Below, in pieces: positions 41,784 through 49,176 of a stretch of 64,000 bases of DNA. Location of the stretch: the NCBI GenBank assembly GCA_035556075.1, contig DATMFQ010000011.1, positions 1 through 64,000 on the forward strand, read 5' to 3'. Each line of letters begins with the position of its first letter. Position 1 is the first letter of the stretch. The DNA is from 73-13 sp035556075 (lineage in GTDB: Bacteria; Actinomycetota; Actinomycetes; Actinomycetales; Microbacteriaceae). The position numbers were made by a program, and so were the translations under genes. Under the pieces are notes generated by a model. The model was not told the origin of the DNA. It searched no databases and saw only the letters and a list, made by a program, of their open reading frames with translations.

Positions 41784-42917
41784 CTACCCCTTGAAGTTCT
41801 TCGCGTCCGCGATCACGGCATCGGCATCGAAGTCGTTGATCTGCGGCACGTACTCATTGGTGTAGATCCCGGTCGCGTCGATCGGCTCCGAGATGAGCCC
41901 GTACTTCGCCATGAAGTCGATGAGCTGCTCGAAGGACGTGCCGGGGAACTCGCCCCACTTCTCGCCCGCACTGTGCAGCCCGTACGACTCCATCCGGGCG
42001 TTGAGGATGCTCAGCGTGTCCGCCATCGCCTCATCGTCAGACATCCCGGTTGGCTTCTGCTCCGGGAAGCGGTCCCAGAAGATGCGCACCGTCGCCTCGG
42101 GGTTCTCCTGCGTGAAGAGGATGCCCTTCGCGACCGCCCGCGCGGCACCGAGGTACTTCCCGGGGTTCTCCTTGATCTTCTCCGGCAGTGCGACCAGCCC
42201 ACCCGAGGTGAGCGCCTCGATCGGGGAACGGTCGAGGATGCGCAGCGGGATGCCGTTGTTCTCAAACGTCACGTACTGGGTATCGAACAGCGACAGCGCG
42301 TCGACCTCGTCCGCCTTCAACGCCGCCATCGCCTGACCGCCGGCACCGATCGCGAGGAATGTCAGCTCACCCTCATCGACGCCGCCCGAGGCGGCAATCG
42401 CCTTGGCCATCGCGGCACCTGAGGACGACAGGCTCGTCACACCGATGCGTGCCCCGGCGAGATCCGAGGCGTCCTTGATCGGCGAGTCCTCGGGGACCGC
42501 AACGCCGAAGATCGACTTGCGGAACATCGAGGAGTAGTAGATCGAGGTGAGGTTGCCTTGCTCATGGCCGATGACGACCGGCTCGGGCGACACAATGCCG
42601 ATGTCGATGTTGCCCTGCTGGACCTGGGTCGCCACGGTGGCGGCGCTCGAGTCATTGACCCACTCAACCGTCAGGCCCTCCTCGGCGAAGTAGCCCAGCT
42701 CCTCGGACACGATGAGCGGCGAGTACGAGATCGTCCACGCCGCCTGCGTTGTCATGATCTTGACGTTCTGCTGCACCACGGGTGCGTCAGTGGCGGTTCC
42801 GGTCGTGGGGGCTCCGCTGGGATCGGGCGCGGGAGCGCCCCCTGCGCAGGAGGCGAGCGTCATCGCCGCGGCCGCAGCCAGGGCGATCACCGCCGTGCGT
42901 CGCATGGAATGCCTCAT
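41784..42917 (-). CDS. ABC transporter substrate-binding lipoprotein (NMT1/SsuA-like)
   Basis: 377 residues. Signal peptide with lipobox LASC (Cys about residue 24), then a type II periplasmic-binding fold of the NMT1/THI5 and taurine/nitrate group (TQAAWTISYSPLIVSEELGYF near the start, GARIGVTSLSSSGAAMAKA in the middle). It captures a small organic substrate outside the membrane for the permease and ATPase encoded upstream on the same strand. AAGGAG lies seven bases before the ATG. The substrate is unknown; clusters like this carry pyrimidine precursors, sulphonates or aromatic acids. Confidence 0.9.
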   Translation of the reverse strand: MRHSMRRTAVIALAAAAAMTLASCAGGAPAPDPSGAPTTGTATDAPVVQQNVKIMTTQAAWTISYSPLIVSEELGYFAEEGLTVEWVNDSSAATVATQVQQGNIDIGIVSPEPVVIGHEQGNLTSIYYSSMFRKSIFGVAVPEDSPIKDASDLAGARIGVTSLSSSGAAMAKAIAASGGVDEGELTFLAIGAGGQAMAALKADEVDALSLFDTQYVTFENNGIPLRILDRSPIEALTSGGLVALPEKIKENPGKYLGAARAVAKGILFTQENPEATVRIFWDRFPEQKPTGMSDDEAMADTLSILNARMESYGLHSAGEKWGEFPGTSFEQLIDFMAKYGLISEPIDATGIYTNEYVPQINDFDADAVIADAKNFKG

Positions 42918-42977
42918 GATCTATCTCCTTTGATCAGCAATGGTTCGTCAATCGGATGTGGTGCTCGAGACCGCGAT

Positions 42978-43829
42978 TCACCGCTCGGTGATGGCTTCCA
43001 AGCCCTTGCCCTGCCAGAAGACCACTCGCCGACTGATCACCGTGAGGATCGCGTGCAGGACGAGTCCCAGGGCCGACAGGATGATGAGGATGGCGAAGGT
43101 CATGGACACATCGAGGTTGATCGCCGAGGCCTGGATCAGGTAGCCAAGCCCGGCCTGCGCCCCGACGAACTCGGCGACGATCGCGCCGATGATGCAGAAG
43201 ACGATGGCGATATCGAGCCCGGCCATGATGTACGGCGTCGCGTTCGGCAGCCGCAGTTTCCGGAAGATCGTCCACTCGCTCGCGCCGAGCGCCTTGAACA
43301 TGTCGACGCGGTCGCTATCAGCCGATTGAATTCCCGCGATCAGGTTGACCACAAGCGGGAAGAATGCGACGAGGGCGACGGTGACGAGTTTCGAGGTGAT
43401 GCCGAAGCCGAACCAGGTGAGGATGAGCGGCGCGAGCGCGACCTTTGGCACCGACTGGAGTGCGAAGACGAGCGGCAGGACGCTCTTCTCCACCCACCGC
43501 CACTTCGTGACGGCGAAGGCGAGCACGAATGCGGTGAGCACGGCGATCGCGAAGCCGCCCATGATCTCCAAGAGCGTCACCCAGGTGTGGGTGAGGAGGA
43601 TCCCAGAGCCGAGTCCGTTAACGAGCGCAACAATTGCGTCCGACGGCGCCGGGAGGAGGTAGGAGGGGATGTTGAAGATCCGGACCGCGGCTTCCCAGAT
43701 CGCCAACAGGATGACAAGGAGGACGATGGCGCCGCTGCGGCCGCGTACCCAGTTCCATGCCCGGATCATCGCTCCCGGCTTCTCTCGGTCCCCGACCGCG
43801 ATTGTCCTCGTGGTGGGATCGCTGCGCAT
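42978..43829 (-). CDS. ABC transporter permease (SsuC/TauC-like)
   Basis: 283 residues with six membrane helices and the EAA loop region EWTIFRKLRLPNATPYIMAG of binding-protein-dependent permeases. It is the second gene of the leftward importer operon, four bases after the ATPase stop and 60 bases before the substrate-binding protein. The ATG at 43829 is chosen over an in-frame start 42 bases upstream that would overlap the ATPase gene. Confidence 0.92.
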   Translation of the reverse strand: MRSDPTTRTIAVGDREKPGAMIRAWNWVRGRSGAIVLLVILLAIWEAAVRIFNIPSYLLPAPSDAIVALVNGLGSGILLTHTWVTLLEIMGGFAIAVLTAFVLAFAVTKWRWVEKSVLPLVFALQSVPKVALAPLILTWFGFGITSKLVTVALVAFFPLVVNLIAGIQSADSDRVDMFKALGASEWTIFRKLRLPNATPYIMAGLDIAIVFCIIGAIVAEFVGAQAGLGYLIQASAINLDVSMTFAILIILSALGLVLHAILTVISRRVVFWQGKGLEAITER

Positions 43830-43833
43830 GCGA

Positions 43834-44637
43834 TCACGCCCCTTCCGGTGCCATGGATGCCCCAGAGGCATCGAGGTGGAGCAGACTGCGCACCTGCTCG
43901 GCGAGCTGGCCGAAGCGCTCGGTATTGACGACCGACAGGTCCCGTGGCCGCGGCAGGTCGACCTCGACGAGTCCGGCGATCCGTCCCGGCCGCGGTGTCA
44001 TGACGACGACCCGATCGGCAAGCAGCACCGCCTCGCTGATGCTGTGCGTCACGAAGACCACGGTCTTGCCGAACCGGGAGGAGACTCGCATGAGCTCCAC
44101 GGTCATCTGATCGCGGGTCATGGCGTCGAGCGCACCGAACGGCTCGTCCATGAGCAGGATCGCGGGGTCGTACACGAGCGCGCGGGCGATCCCGACTCGC
44201 TGCTGCATGCCACCCGAGAGCTGATGCGGATAGCTCTTCTCAAAGTCTGCCAGTCCGAGGACCTCGAGGAGCTTGCGGGCCTCGGCGCGCATCTGCTCCT
44301 TCGGCAGCTTGAGCACCTCGACGGGCACCATCACGTTGTCGAGTACCGTGCGCCAGGGCAGCAGCAGTGGCTGCTGGTAGACGATGCCGATCTCCGGGGT
44401 CGGTCCGGTGTGCTCCTCGCCGTGGAGGCGCATCGAGCCCCGGGTCGCGTTGATGAGCCCACCGAGGATCTTCAGCATCGTTGACTTGCCGCAGCCGCTC
44501 GGGCCGACCAGCGTGATGAACTCGCCAGGCGCCACTGTCAGCGAGAAGTCGACGACCGCATCGACGGCGACGCCCTTGCTCGCGGCGTAAGTCTTCGAGA
44601 TCTCATGGAGCTCGATTGCAGGTGCGCCCATCGTCAT
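43834..44637 (-). CDS. ABC transporter ATP-binding protein (SsuB/TauB-like)
   Basis: About 267 residues. Walker A GPSGCGKST, the Q-loop QQPLLLPWRT, signature LSGGMQQR and Walker B ILLMDEPFGALD are all intact, followed by the H-loop HSISEA. It energises import through the permease. First gene of the leftward operon, divergent from marR; several start codons are possible within 12 bases (ATG 44637 or 44631, TTG 44643) and the first ATG is taken. Confidence 0.93.
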   Translation of the reverse strand: MTMGAPAIELHEISKTYAASKGVAVDAVVDFSLTVAPGEFITLVGPSGCGKSTMLKILGGLINATRGSMRLHGEEHTGPTPEIGIVYQQPLLLPWRTVLDNVMVPVEVLKLPKEQMRAEARKLLEVLGLADFEKSYPHQLSGGMQQRVGIARALVYDPAILLMDEPFGALDAMTRDQMTVELMRVSSRFGKTVVFVTHSISEAVLLADRVVVMTPRPGRIAGLVEVDLPRPRDLSVVNTERFGQLAEQVRSLLHLDASGASMAPEGA

Positions 44638-44701
44638 CGACAACGCGATCCCTTCGCTGGGTTCCAGACGTCTCTGTCTGTCAGGAGGCTAACCGCATTC
44701 C

Positions 44702-44716
44702 GTTGAATATTGCAAC
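44702..44716. promoter_or_regulatory. Candidate MarR operator GTTGAATATTGCAAC
   Basis: An imperfect 15-base palindrome with GTTG/CAAC ends in the 110-base divergent intergenic region between the ABC operon and marR. It is AT-rich against its surroundings and lies just upstream of the marR -10 (44736-44741), where a -35 would be, so a bound repressor would block marR and possibly the importer. Confidence 0.5.
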
Positions 44717-44735
44717 TGATTCCTCGGGATGATGC

Positions 44736-44741
44736 TACGTT
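44736..44741 (+). promoter_or_regulatory. Leaderless -10 element of marR
   Basis: TACGTT six bases before the ATG at 44748. Confidence 0.6.
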
Positions 44742-44747
44742 GACGCC

Positions 44748-45278
44748 ATGGCGTCGGCAGCGTACCCCCCGGCCAGTGCGACGGAGACTTTGCCGTCCCC
44801 AGCCAAGTACTACATGGCCATGTCCGATGATCTCGGGTTCCTCCTGGCTCGGCTCAACATCCAGGCCGTACAAACCATGCAGGAGATGCTGCATCCCCTC
44901 GGGCTTTCGGCCCGCGCCTATGTCGTGCTCCGCCTGGCTGCATCCGACGAGCCGCCCTTCCAACGCGAACTCGCCGAGTTGCTCCAGCTCGATCCATCGC
45001 AAGTGGTGACACTGGTCCACAAGCTCGAGGCGAAGGGGCTCGTCTCCCGCACACAGACCGCTGCGGATCGTCGCACCAACCGTATCGTCGCGACTGAAGC
45101 CGGCCGCGCCCTTGCCAAGCCGGCCAAGGCCGTCATCGACATGACGCTGCAGCGTATCTTCGCGCCCGTCCCCGAGGACGATCTGGAGACGATGCGCCGC
45201 ATGTTCCTCAACCTGCTCACGGCTGGCACCACGGTGCCCGCCACCGACCCCCGCACGAAGGGAGACCCCGTCGCCTGA
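44748..45278 (+). CDS. MarR-family transcriptional regulator
   Basis: 176 residues with the winged-helix DNA-binding domain in the middle (about 60-125: FQRELAELLQLDPSQVVTLV as recognition region, then KLEAKGLVSRTQTAADRRTN wing). The long N-terminal and C-terminal helices form the dimer. It lies between the divergent importer operon and the flavin monooxygenase 11 bases downstream, so it is the likely regulator of both, responding to an aromatic ligand as MarR proteins often do. Confidence 0.9.
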   Translation: MASAAYPPASATETLPSPAKYYMAMSDDLGFLLARLNIQAVQTMQEMLHPLGLSARAYVVLRLAASDEPPFQRELAELLQLDPSQVVTLVHKLEAKGLVSRTQTAADRRTNRIVATEAGRALAKPAKAVIDMTLQRIFAPVPEDDLETMRRMFLNLLTAGTTVPATDPRTKGDPVA

Positions 45279-45289
45279 CGGTACCGCTC

Positions 45290-46471
45290 ATGAAATCGTT
45301 GAACGTCGCAATCATCGGGGCCGGCATTGGGGGACTCACGGCAGCAGCGGCGCTGCGCCGCCGGGGCGTGGACGTCAAGGTCTATGAGCAGGCCCGGGCA
45401 TTGGGTGACGTCGGTGCGGGCATCGCACTGGCGCCGAACGGGTGGCAGTTGCTCGAACGCATCGGCGCCATGCCGGCGATCGATCGGCTCGGCTCCTCCC
45501 TCGATCAGGGCTACTTCCAGCTGCGCAAGGACGGCACGCACATCTCGACGCTGCGGCCTGTAGGTGTGCCCCCCGAGCGTCGTGTGATCGGCATCCATCG
45601 TGCGGACCTCATCACCGCGCTCGCGGACACCCTGCCATCGGACGTGATCCACACCGGGCATCGGCTCGCGAACCTCACGCAGGACAGGGACGGCGTGACC
45701 CTGCAGTTCGACAATGGCGTCACCGCGCGCGCGGATGCCGTCATCGGGGCCGACGGCATCCACTCGGTCGTGCGACCGTTCGTCGTCGAGGAGGTCCCGC
45801 CGGTGCCCTCCGGCACCGCTGCCTATCGTGCACTCGTCCCCGTGACGAGCGACGACGACTGGGACTGGGGCACGTCGAAGATGTGGACCGGCCCCGGCAA
45901 GCACTTCCTCGTCTACGCGATCCGCGCGAACCAGCTCATCAACGTCGTCGCGGTCGTCCAAGCGCACGGCGACGAGCGCGACTCGTGGAGCGCCCCAGGC
46001 GACCCTGCGGAGCTCGCCGAAGAATTCCGCGGCTGGGACCCGACCGTCGAACGGCTCATCTCGCGCGTCACGGACACCTTCCAGTGGGGTCTGTTTGATC
46101 GGGCGCCGCTGACGACGTGGGTGCGCGGCCGGGTCGCGCTGTTAGGTGATTCGGCGCACGCGATGCTCCCACACCTGGGACAGGGCGGCACCCAGACCGT
46201 CGAGGATGGCTTCGCCCTCGCCGCCGCACTCGAGGGGGTCGACGCGGATGGCGTCGGTGCAGCGCTCCTGCGCTACGAGCGGCTGCGCTACGACCGAGCG
46301 ACTGCCGTGCAGCAGACCTCCCGTGAGGCTGGCGACCTGTACGACTCGGACGAGATCGACGACTACGACGCGCGCGACGAGCGGATCCGTCGACTCGCGC
46401 CGTTCTACGCCTGGCTGGGCTCCCACGACGCGGACTCCCTCACGGTGCCGGAGCCGGCGCCCGCGCGGTAG
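45290..46471 (+). CDS. FAD-dependent aromatic hydroxylase (salicylate/3-hydroxybenzoate hydroxylase-like)
   Basis: 393 residues, class A flavoprotein monooxygenase. The FAD dinucleotide motif GAGIGG (near 10-15), the middle DG motif GADGIHSVVRP and the GD motif LLGDSAHAMLPHLGQGG are in order. It hydroxylates an aromatic ring using NAD(P)H and oxygen; closest by motif pattern are salicylate 1-monooxygenase and 3-hydroxybenzoate 6-hydroxylase, which are not separable here. Follows marR and probably shares its transcript. REP copy D begins ten bases after the stop codon. Confidence 0.88.
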   Translation: MKSLNVAIIGAGIGGLTAAAALRRRGVDVKVYEQARALGDVGAGIALAPNGWQLLERIGAMPAIDRLGSSLDQGYFQLRKDGTHISTLRPVGVPPERRVIGIHRADLITALADTLPSDVIHTGHRLANLTQDRDGVTLQFDNGVTARADAVIGADGIHSVVRPFVVEEVPPVPSGTAAYRALVPVTSDDDWDWGTSKMWTGPGKHFLVYAIRANQLINVVAVVQAHGDERDSWSAPGDPAELAEEFRGWDPTVERLISRVTDTFQWGLFDRAPLTTWVRGRVALLGDSAHAMLPHLGQGGTQTVEDGFALAAALEGVDADGVGAALLRYERLRYDRATAVQQTSREAGDLYDSDEIDDYDARDERIRRLAPFYAWLGSHDADSLTVPEPAPAR

Positions 46472-46481
46472 CGGGGCTCGG

Positions 46482-46561
46482 GAAGTACTGAGGAATGCGT
46501 GAGATCCGCATTCCTGGCCCGGAAATCTCAGTACTTCATGCTTTCCTCAGTACTTCGTGTT
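46482..46561 (+). repeat. REP-like palindromic element, copy D
   Basis: Same box order as copy C with only scattered differences: GAAGTACTGAGGAATGCG, TGAGAT, CGCATTCCT, CTCAGTACTTC, CTCAGTACTTCG. It starts ten bases after the monooxygenase stop codon. With copy C it brackets the whole catabolic cluster as direct repeats. Confidence 0.9.
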
Positions 46562-46763
46562 GCGGATCCCGGGAGCGCTGCGGGGGCGCGACAGGAACCG
46601 AGTCACGAGGGGCACGCACCGGGGCCAGAACAGGGTGGTCCTCCGTAGGTGCTTCTCAAACCCCCGCGAGCCCCTGCGTTCGCTGATTTCCCGTGTCCAC
46701 AAGGCATCTCGACCTCGTGGAGCGGGTCGCCTGACGACCCAGCGGGCCGACGCGCGAGGCCCG
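46562..46763. other. Island left-edge region, no gene seen
   Basis: About 200 bases between REP copy D and the HTH gene. Codon-like structure and strong hairpins are absent. GC content begins to fall here towards the island; the left attachment boundary of the mobile island may lie within it, but I found no direct repeat of the tRNA-Ala 3' end. Confidence 0.3.
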
Positions 46764-47105
46764 GTGGTCGAGAAATCGCGTCAATCTCAAACTCGTTTGA
46801 ATGCCTCGAATCGTGCGGCGCTGCTCGATTCCTACGCCGCAGAGGTGCCCGTTCAAGAGCTGGCCGACCGCTTCGGCGTGCATCGCTCGACCGTCAGTGA
46901 GCTGGTGCGCCGGGCAGGCGTACAAACCCGGAGTCCAGGGCTTCCTGAGAGCATCCGTCGTGAAGCGGCACGGCTCTACGAGGAAGGGCTGACCTTGCCG
47001 CAAGTCGCGGCCCACCTCGGCATCAGCAACGACGGAGCTCGTGCAGGGATCGTCGCCTGTGGCGGCATGATCCGTCCGCGCGGTCGTCAGCCGGTACGAC
47101 GCTGA
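46764..47105 (+). CDS. Helix-turn-helix protein of mobile-element type
   Basis: About 113 residues with two helix-turn-helix units: LADRFGVHRSTVSELVRRAG (first) and LPQVAAHLGISNDGARAGI (second). Similar small proteins, or C-terminal tails of serine recombinases, accompany actinobacterial integrating elements. Function is likely DNA binding during recombination or regulation. The GTG at 46764 is one of several possible starts. It is 30 bases before the AlbA_2 gene and opens the 46.7-54.7 kb island. Confidence 0.65.
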   Translation: MVEKSRQSQTRLNASNRAALLDSYAAEVPVQELADRFGVHRSTVSELVRRAGVQTRSPGLPESIRREAARLYEEGLTLPQVAAHLGISNDGARAGIVACGGMIRPRGRQPVRR

Positions 47106-47122
47106 GTGTCCGACGTGCTCCA

Positions 47123-47128
47123 TATCCT
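47123..47128 (+). promoter_or_regulatory. Leaderless -10 element of the AlbA_2 gene
   Basis: TATCCT seven bases before the ATG at 47136; this favours that ATG over the GTG at 47106. Confidence 0.55.
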
Positions 47129-47135
47129 TGAAGGC

Positions 47136-48383
47136 ATGAACTTCACTGCACTTCACCGCGCCGCCGCGGCCGGACCTGGACCGCTGACCGATGCGCTGCT
47201 GGACGCGGCCGTGGGCGGCGGTGCGGTGGAGACGAGCGACTTGGATTGGAAGTCTGAGTTGCCGCCGGCCAAGGGGCTCTCGCAGACGGACTTCCCCAAG
47301 GATGTCGCAGCGATGGCCAACAGCGGTGGCGGCGTGATCGTCTTCGGTGTGCGCGAGTCGCAGAACGCAGCAACTGAGCGTGTCGATGTCGGCGAGTGCG
47401 ACGAAGCCTACGAGCGAACCTTGCGCAGCGCTGCGATCACCGCCATCTCTCCGCCCGTGTTCGGGCTGAATGTCTACCGGCTCGGCGATGGCGCCAAGCG
47501 TGCAGTCGTCGTGGAGGTTCCAGCAAGCATCGACGGCCCGCACCTGATCTACCGCAACGACTTCTTCGGCGCGCCCATCCGCAACGACTCAGACACCGTG
47601 TGGATGAAGGAACGACAGATCGAGGCAATGTATCGGGCGCGGTTCGATGAACGTCGGCACGCTACTGAGGCGCTGGACAACCTGTTCACCGAGACAGCCA
47701 GTGGCCGCGACACCGACAAGCGAGCCTGGTTGATCGCTGCTGCTCATCCGCGCGTGCCGCGCTTCCGGGATCGGCTGACTCGCGATCAGGCCCGGGAGGT
47801 GCTGTCCCAGACAGAGGGGCTTGCTCTGACCTACGCAGGTCGAGGAGGGATTCACCCGCTGGAGAGCGTGGACAGGCACAACCCTCGCCCGGGCTTGAGG
47901 CGCTGGGTTGCGGTCAACACGGCGACTGGTGACCGCTCGACGTGGAAGGAGGCGTGGCTGAGCATTCACCACGATGGCTCGGTCACTCTGGCAACCGCGG
48001 TCGGCGGGCATCGCATGAGTAGCGACGGCTACTTCGAGGGTTCACAGATTCAGTCGGCCGCGATCGAATGCGCCGTCGCCGACTTCATGGGACTGATCCG
48101 CGCCACTGCCGAAGCCACTGGGAACGACGAGTACGACCTGCGTGTAGGCATCGACTGGACCGGTAGTGAACCGCTGATGATCCTGACGACCGACAATCAC
48201 GGATTCACGTATGACGGCGTATCAACGCCACTGCGTCACTACACAGCCGTGGAAACGACCGTGAACGCGATGGAGCCAGCTCTTGACTTCTACTGGCATG
48301 TTCACGACCTTGCACAAGACTGCATCAACCAGGGTGGCGTCTCGAACGTGAGGATGATCCAGCCGCCGGATCGAGACTCGTAG
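47136..48383 (+). CDS. AlbA_2/Schlafen-type putative DNA- or RNA-binding protein
   Basis: 415 residues. The N-terminal domain (about 25-150) matches the AlbA_2 (Schlafen AlbA-like, formerly AAA_4) family: TSDLDWKSELPP, then DFPKDVAAMANSGGGVIVFG, and a later VVVEVPAS strand. The remaining about 260 residues have no motif I recognise. Proteins of this family are common on mobile elements and in defence islands; some are nucleases or transcription regulators. GC content is lower than in the core genome. Defence function is inference from position beside the ABC-3C genes. Confidence 0.7.
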   Translation: MNFTALHRAAAAGPGPLTDALLDAAVGGGAVETSDLDWKSELPPAKGLSQTDFPKDVAAMANSGGGVIVFGVRESQNAATERVDVGECDEAYERTLRSAAITAISPPVFGLNVYRLGDGAKRAVVVEVPASIDGPHLIYRNDFFGAPIRNDSDTVWMKERQIEAMYRARFDERRHATEALDNLFTETASGRDTDKRAWLIAAAHPRVPRFRDRLTRDQAREVLSQTEGLALTYAGRGGIHPLESVDRHNPRPGLRRWVAVNTATGDRSTWKEAWLSIHHDGSVTLATAVGGHRMSSDGYFEGSQIQSAAIECAVADFMGLIRATAEATGNDEYDLRVGIDWTGSEPLMILTTDNHGFTYDGVSTPLRHYTAVETTVNAMEPALDFYWHVHDLAQDCINQGGVSNVRMIQPPDRDS

Positions 48384-48401
48384 ACAGGATGCGGCGCGAA
48401 G

Positions 48402-48617
48402 TCACGCGCCCTTGGTGCCGCCGGGCTGAACCTTGCGAGTCCCGGCAATCTCATCGCGGCGCTGCTGGGCTCGTGATTCCCCCATGTCTTGCAGCGTGAA
48501 CCTGATGAGCAGTTGGCAGAGATTGTCCGTGTCTGGCGGGTCGCGGTGCTCAGTTCGGACGGTGAGGTTCCGATCCTCCCGGCGGCGGCGCGTGGTCTTC
48601 TTCACGTACCGGCCCAT
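48402..48617 (-). CDS. Small basic protein of conjugative-element type
   Basis: 71 residues with an Arg/Lys-rich start (VKKTTRRRREDRNL), a central helix LCQLLIRFTLQ and a polar tail. Its ATG overlaps the stop of the upstream pseudogene by one base (TGATG), so the two were translated together. As I recall, this pair (a two-helix membrane protein followed by a small basic protein) is a recurring module on actinobacterial integrative elements. The function is unknown. Confidence 0.55.
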   Translation of the reverse strand: MGRYVKKTTRRRREDRNLTVRTEHRDPPDTDNLCQLLIRFTLQDMGESRAQQRRDEIAGTRKVQPGGTKGA

Positions 48618-48979
48618 CACATGACCCCGGTCTGCACCGACTCGGCGTGGTTGCGGCGGATTTCGGCGCGGCAGGCGCGGCGCTCGCTCGTCCTGGCTCG
48701 GAGTAGGTGGATCAGACTGACGGGGCCGATCCACAGTATCTTCAAGCCGCTCCACACGCAGATCAGGACGACGAGGTTGAGCCAGCCGGGGCCGCCGTTG
48801 CCGATGATCGTGGCGCATCAGTAGGCGACGGCGAAGTACGGGATCGCCAACAGCATGGCGGGGATGCCCCATTTGAGGCCGCGACGGGTGCGGATGAGGT
48901 CGAGCAGGATGTTGCTCGGCATGTAGCGACGCATGAAGTCGCGGATGTGGATGCTGGCGATCATCAGTAGGCGGATCAT
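48617..48979 (-). pseudogene. Interrupted two-helix membrane protein of actinobacterial mobile elements
   Basis: The reading frame starts MIRLLMIASIHIRDFMRRYM at 48979 and continues in frame to 48617 (about 120 codons) but for one TGA at 48820-48818, after the sequence IPYFAVAY. The part after the stop keeps family character: GNGGPGWLNLVVL and GPVSLIHLLRAR. Homologues (often misnamed sulphate permease) have a continuous frame here, and the affected codon would be Trp with a single base change. It is therefore a recent nonsense mutation or a sequencing error. Confidence 0.7.
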
Positions 48980-49176
48980 CGGATGCTCCTCTTCTACGCA
49001 GGGGTGTCTCTGCGAGACGGTGCGTTGAAGAGTGGCCCGAAGGCCTGCCGCGAACGGCCCACTGTGAAGGAGAAAGCCGCCTCACCGTTCAGTGTACGCT
49101 CGGCGCTTCGGGGAAGGAACCGTGCGTTTCTGAGCGTTGGGCCAGTCGATCCGATCAGCTCGGGCAGGCTGCCTGC

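Noticed and set aside
46495..46686. Small open frame starting in REP copy D (MREIRIPGP), with a similar one in copy C at 39513
   Set aside because: The shared peptide is only the translation of the repeat; frames diverge and end soon after it.
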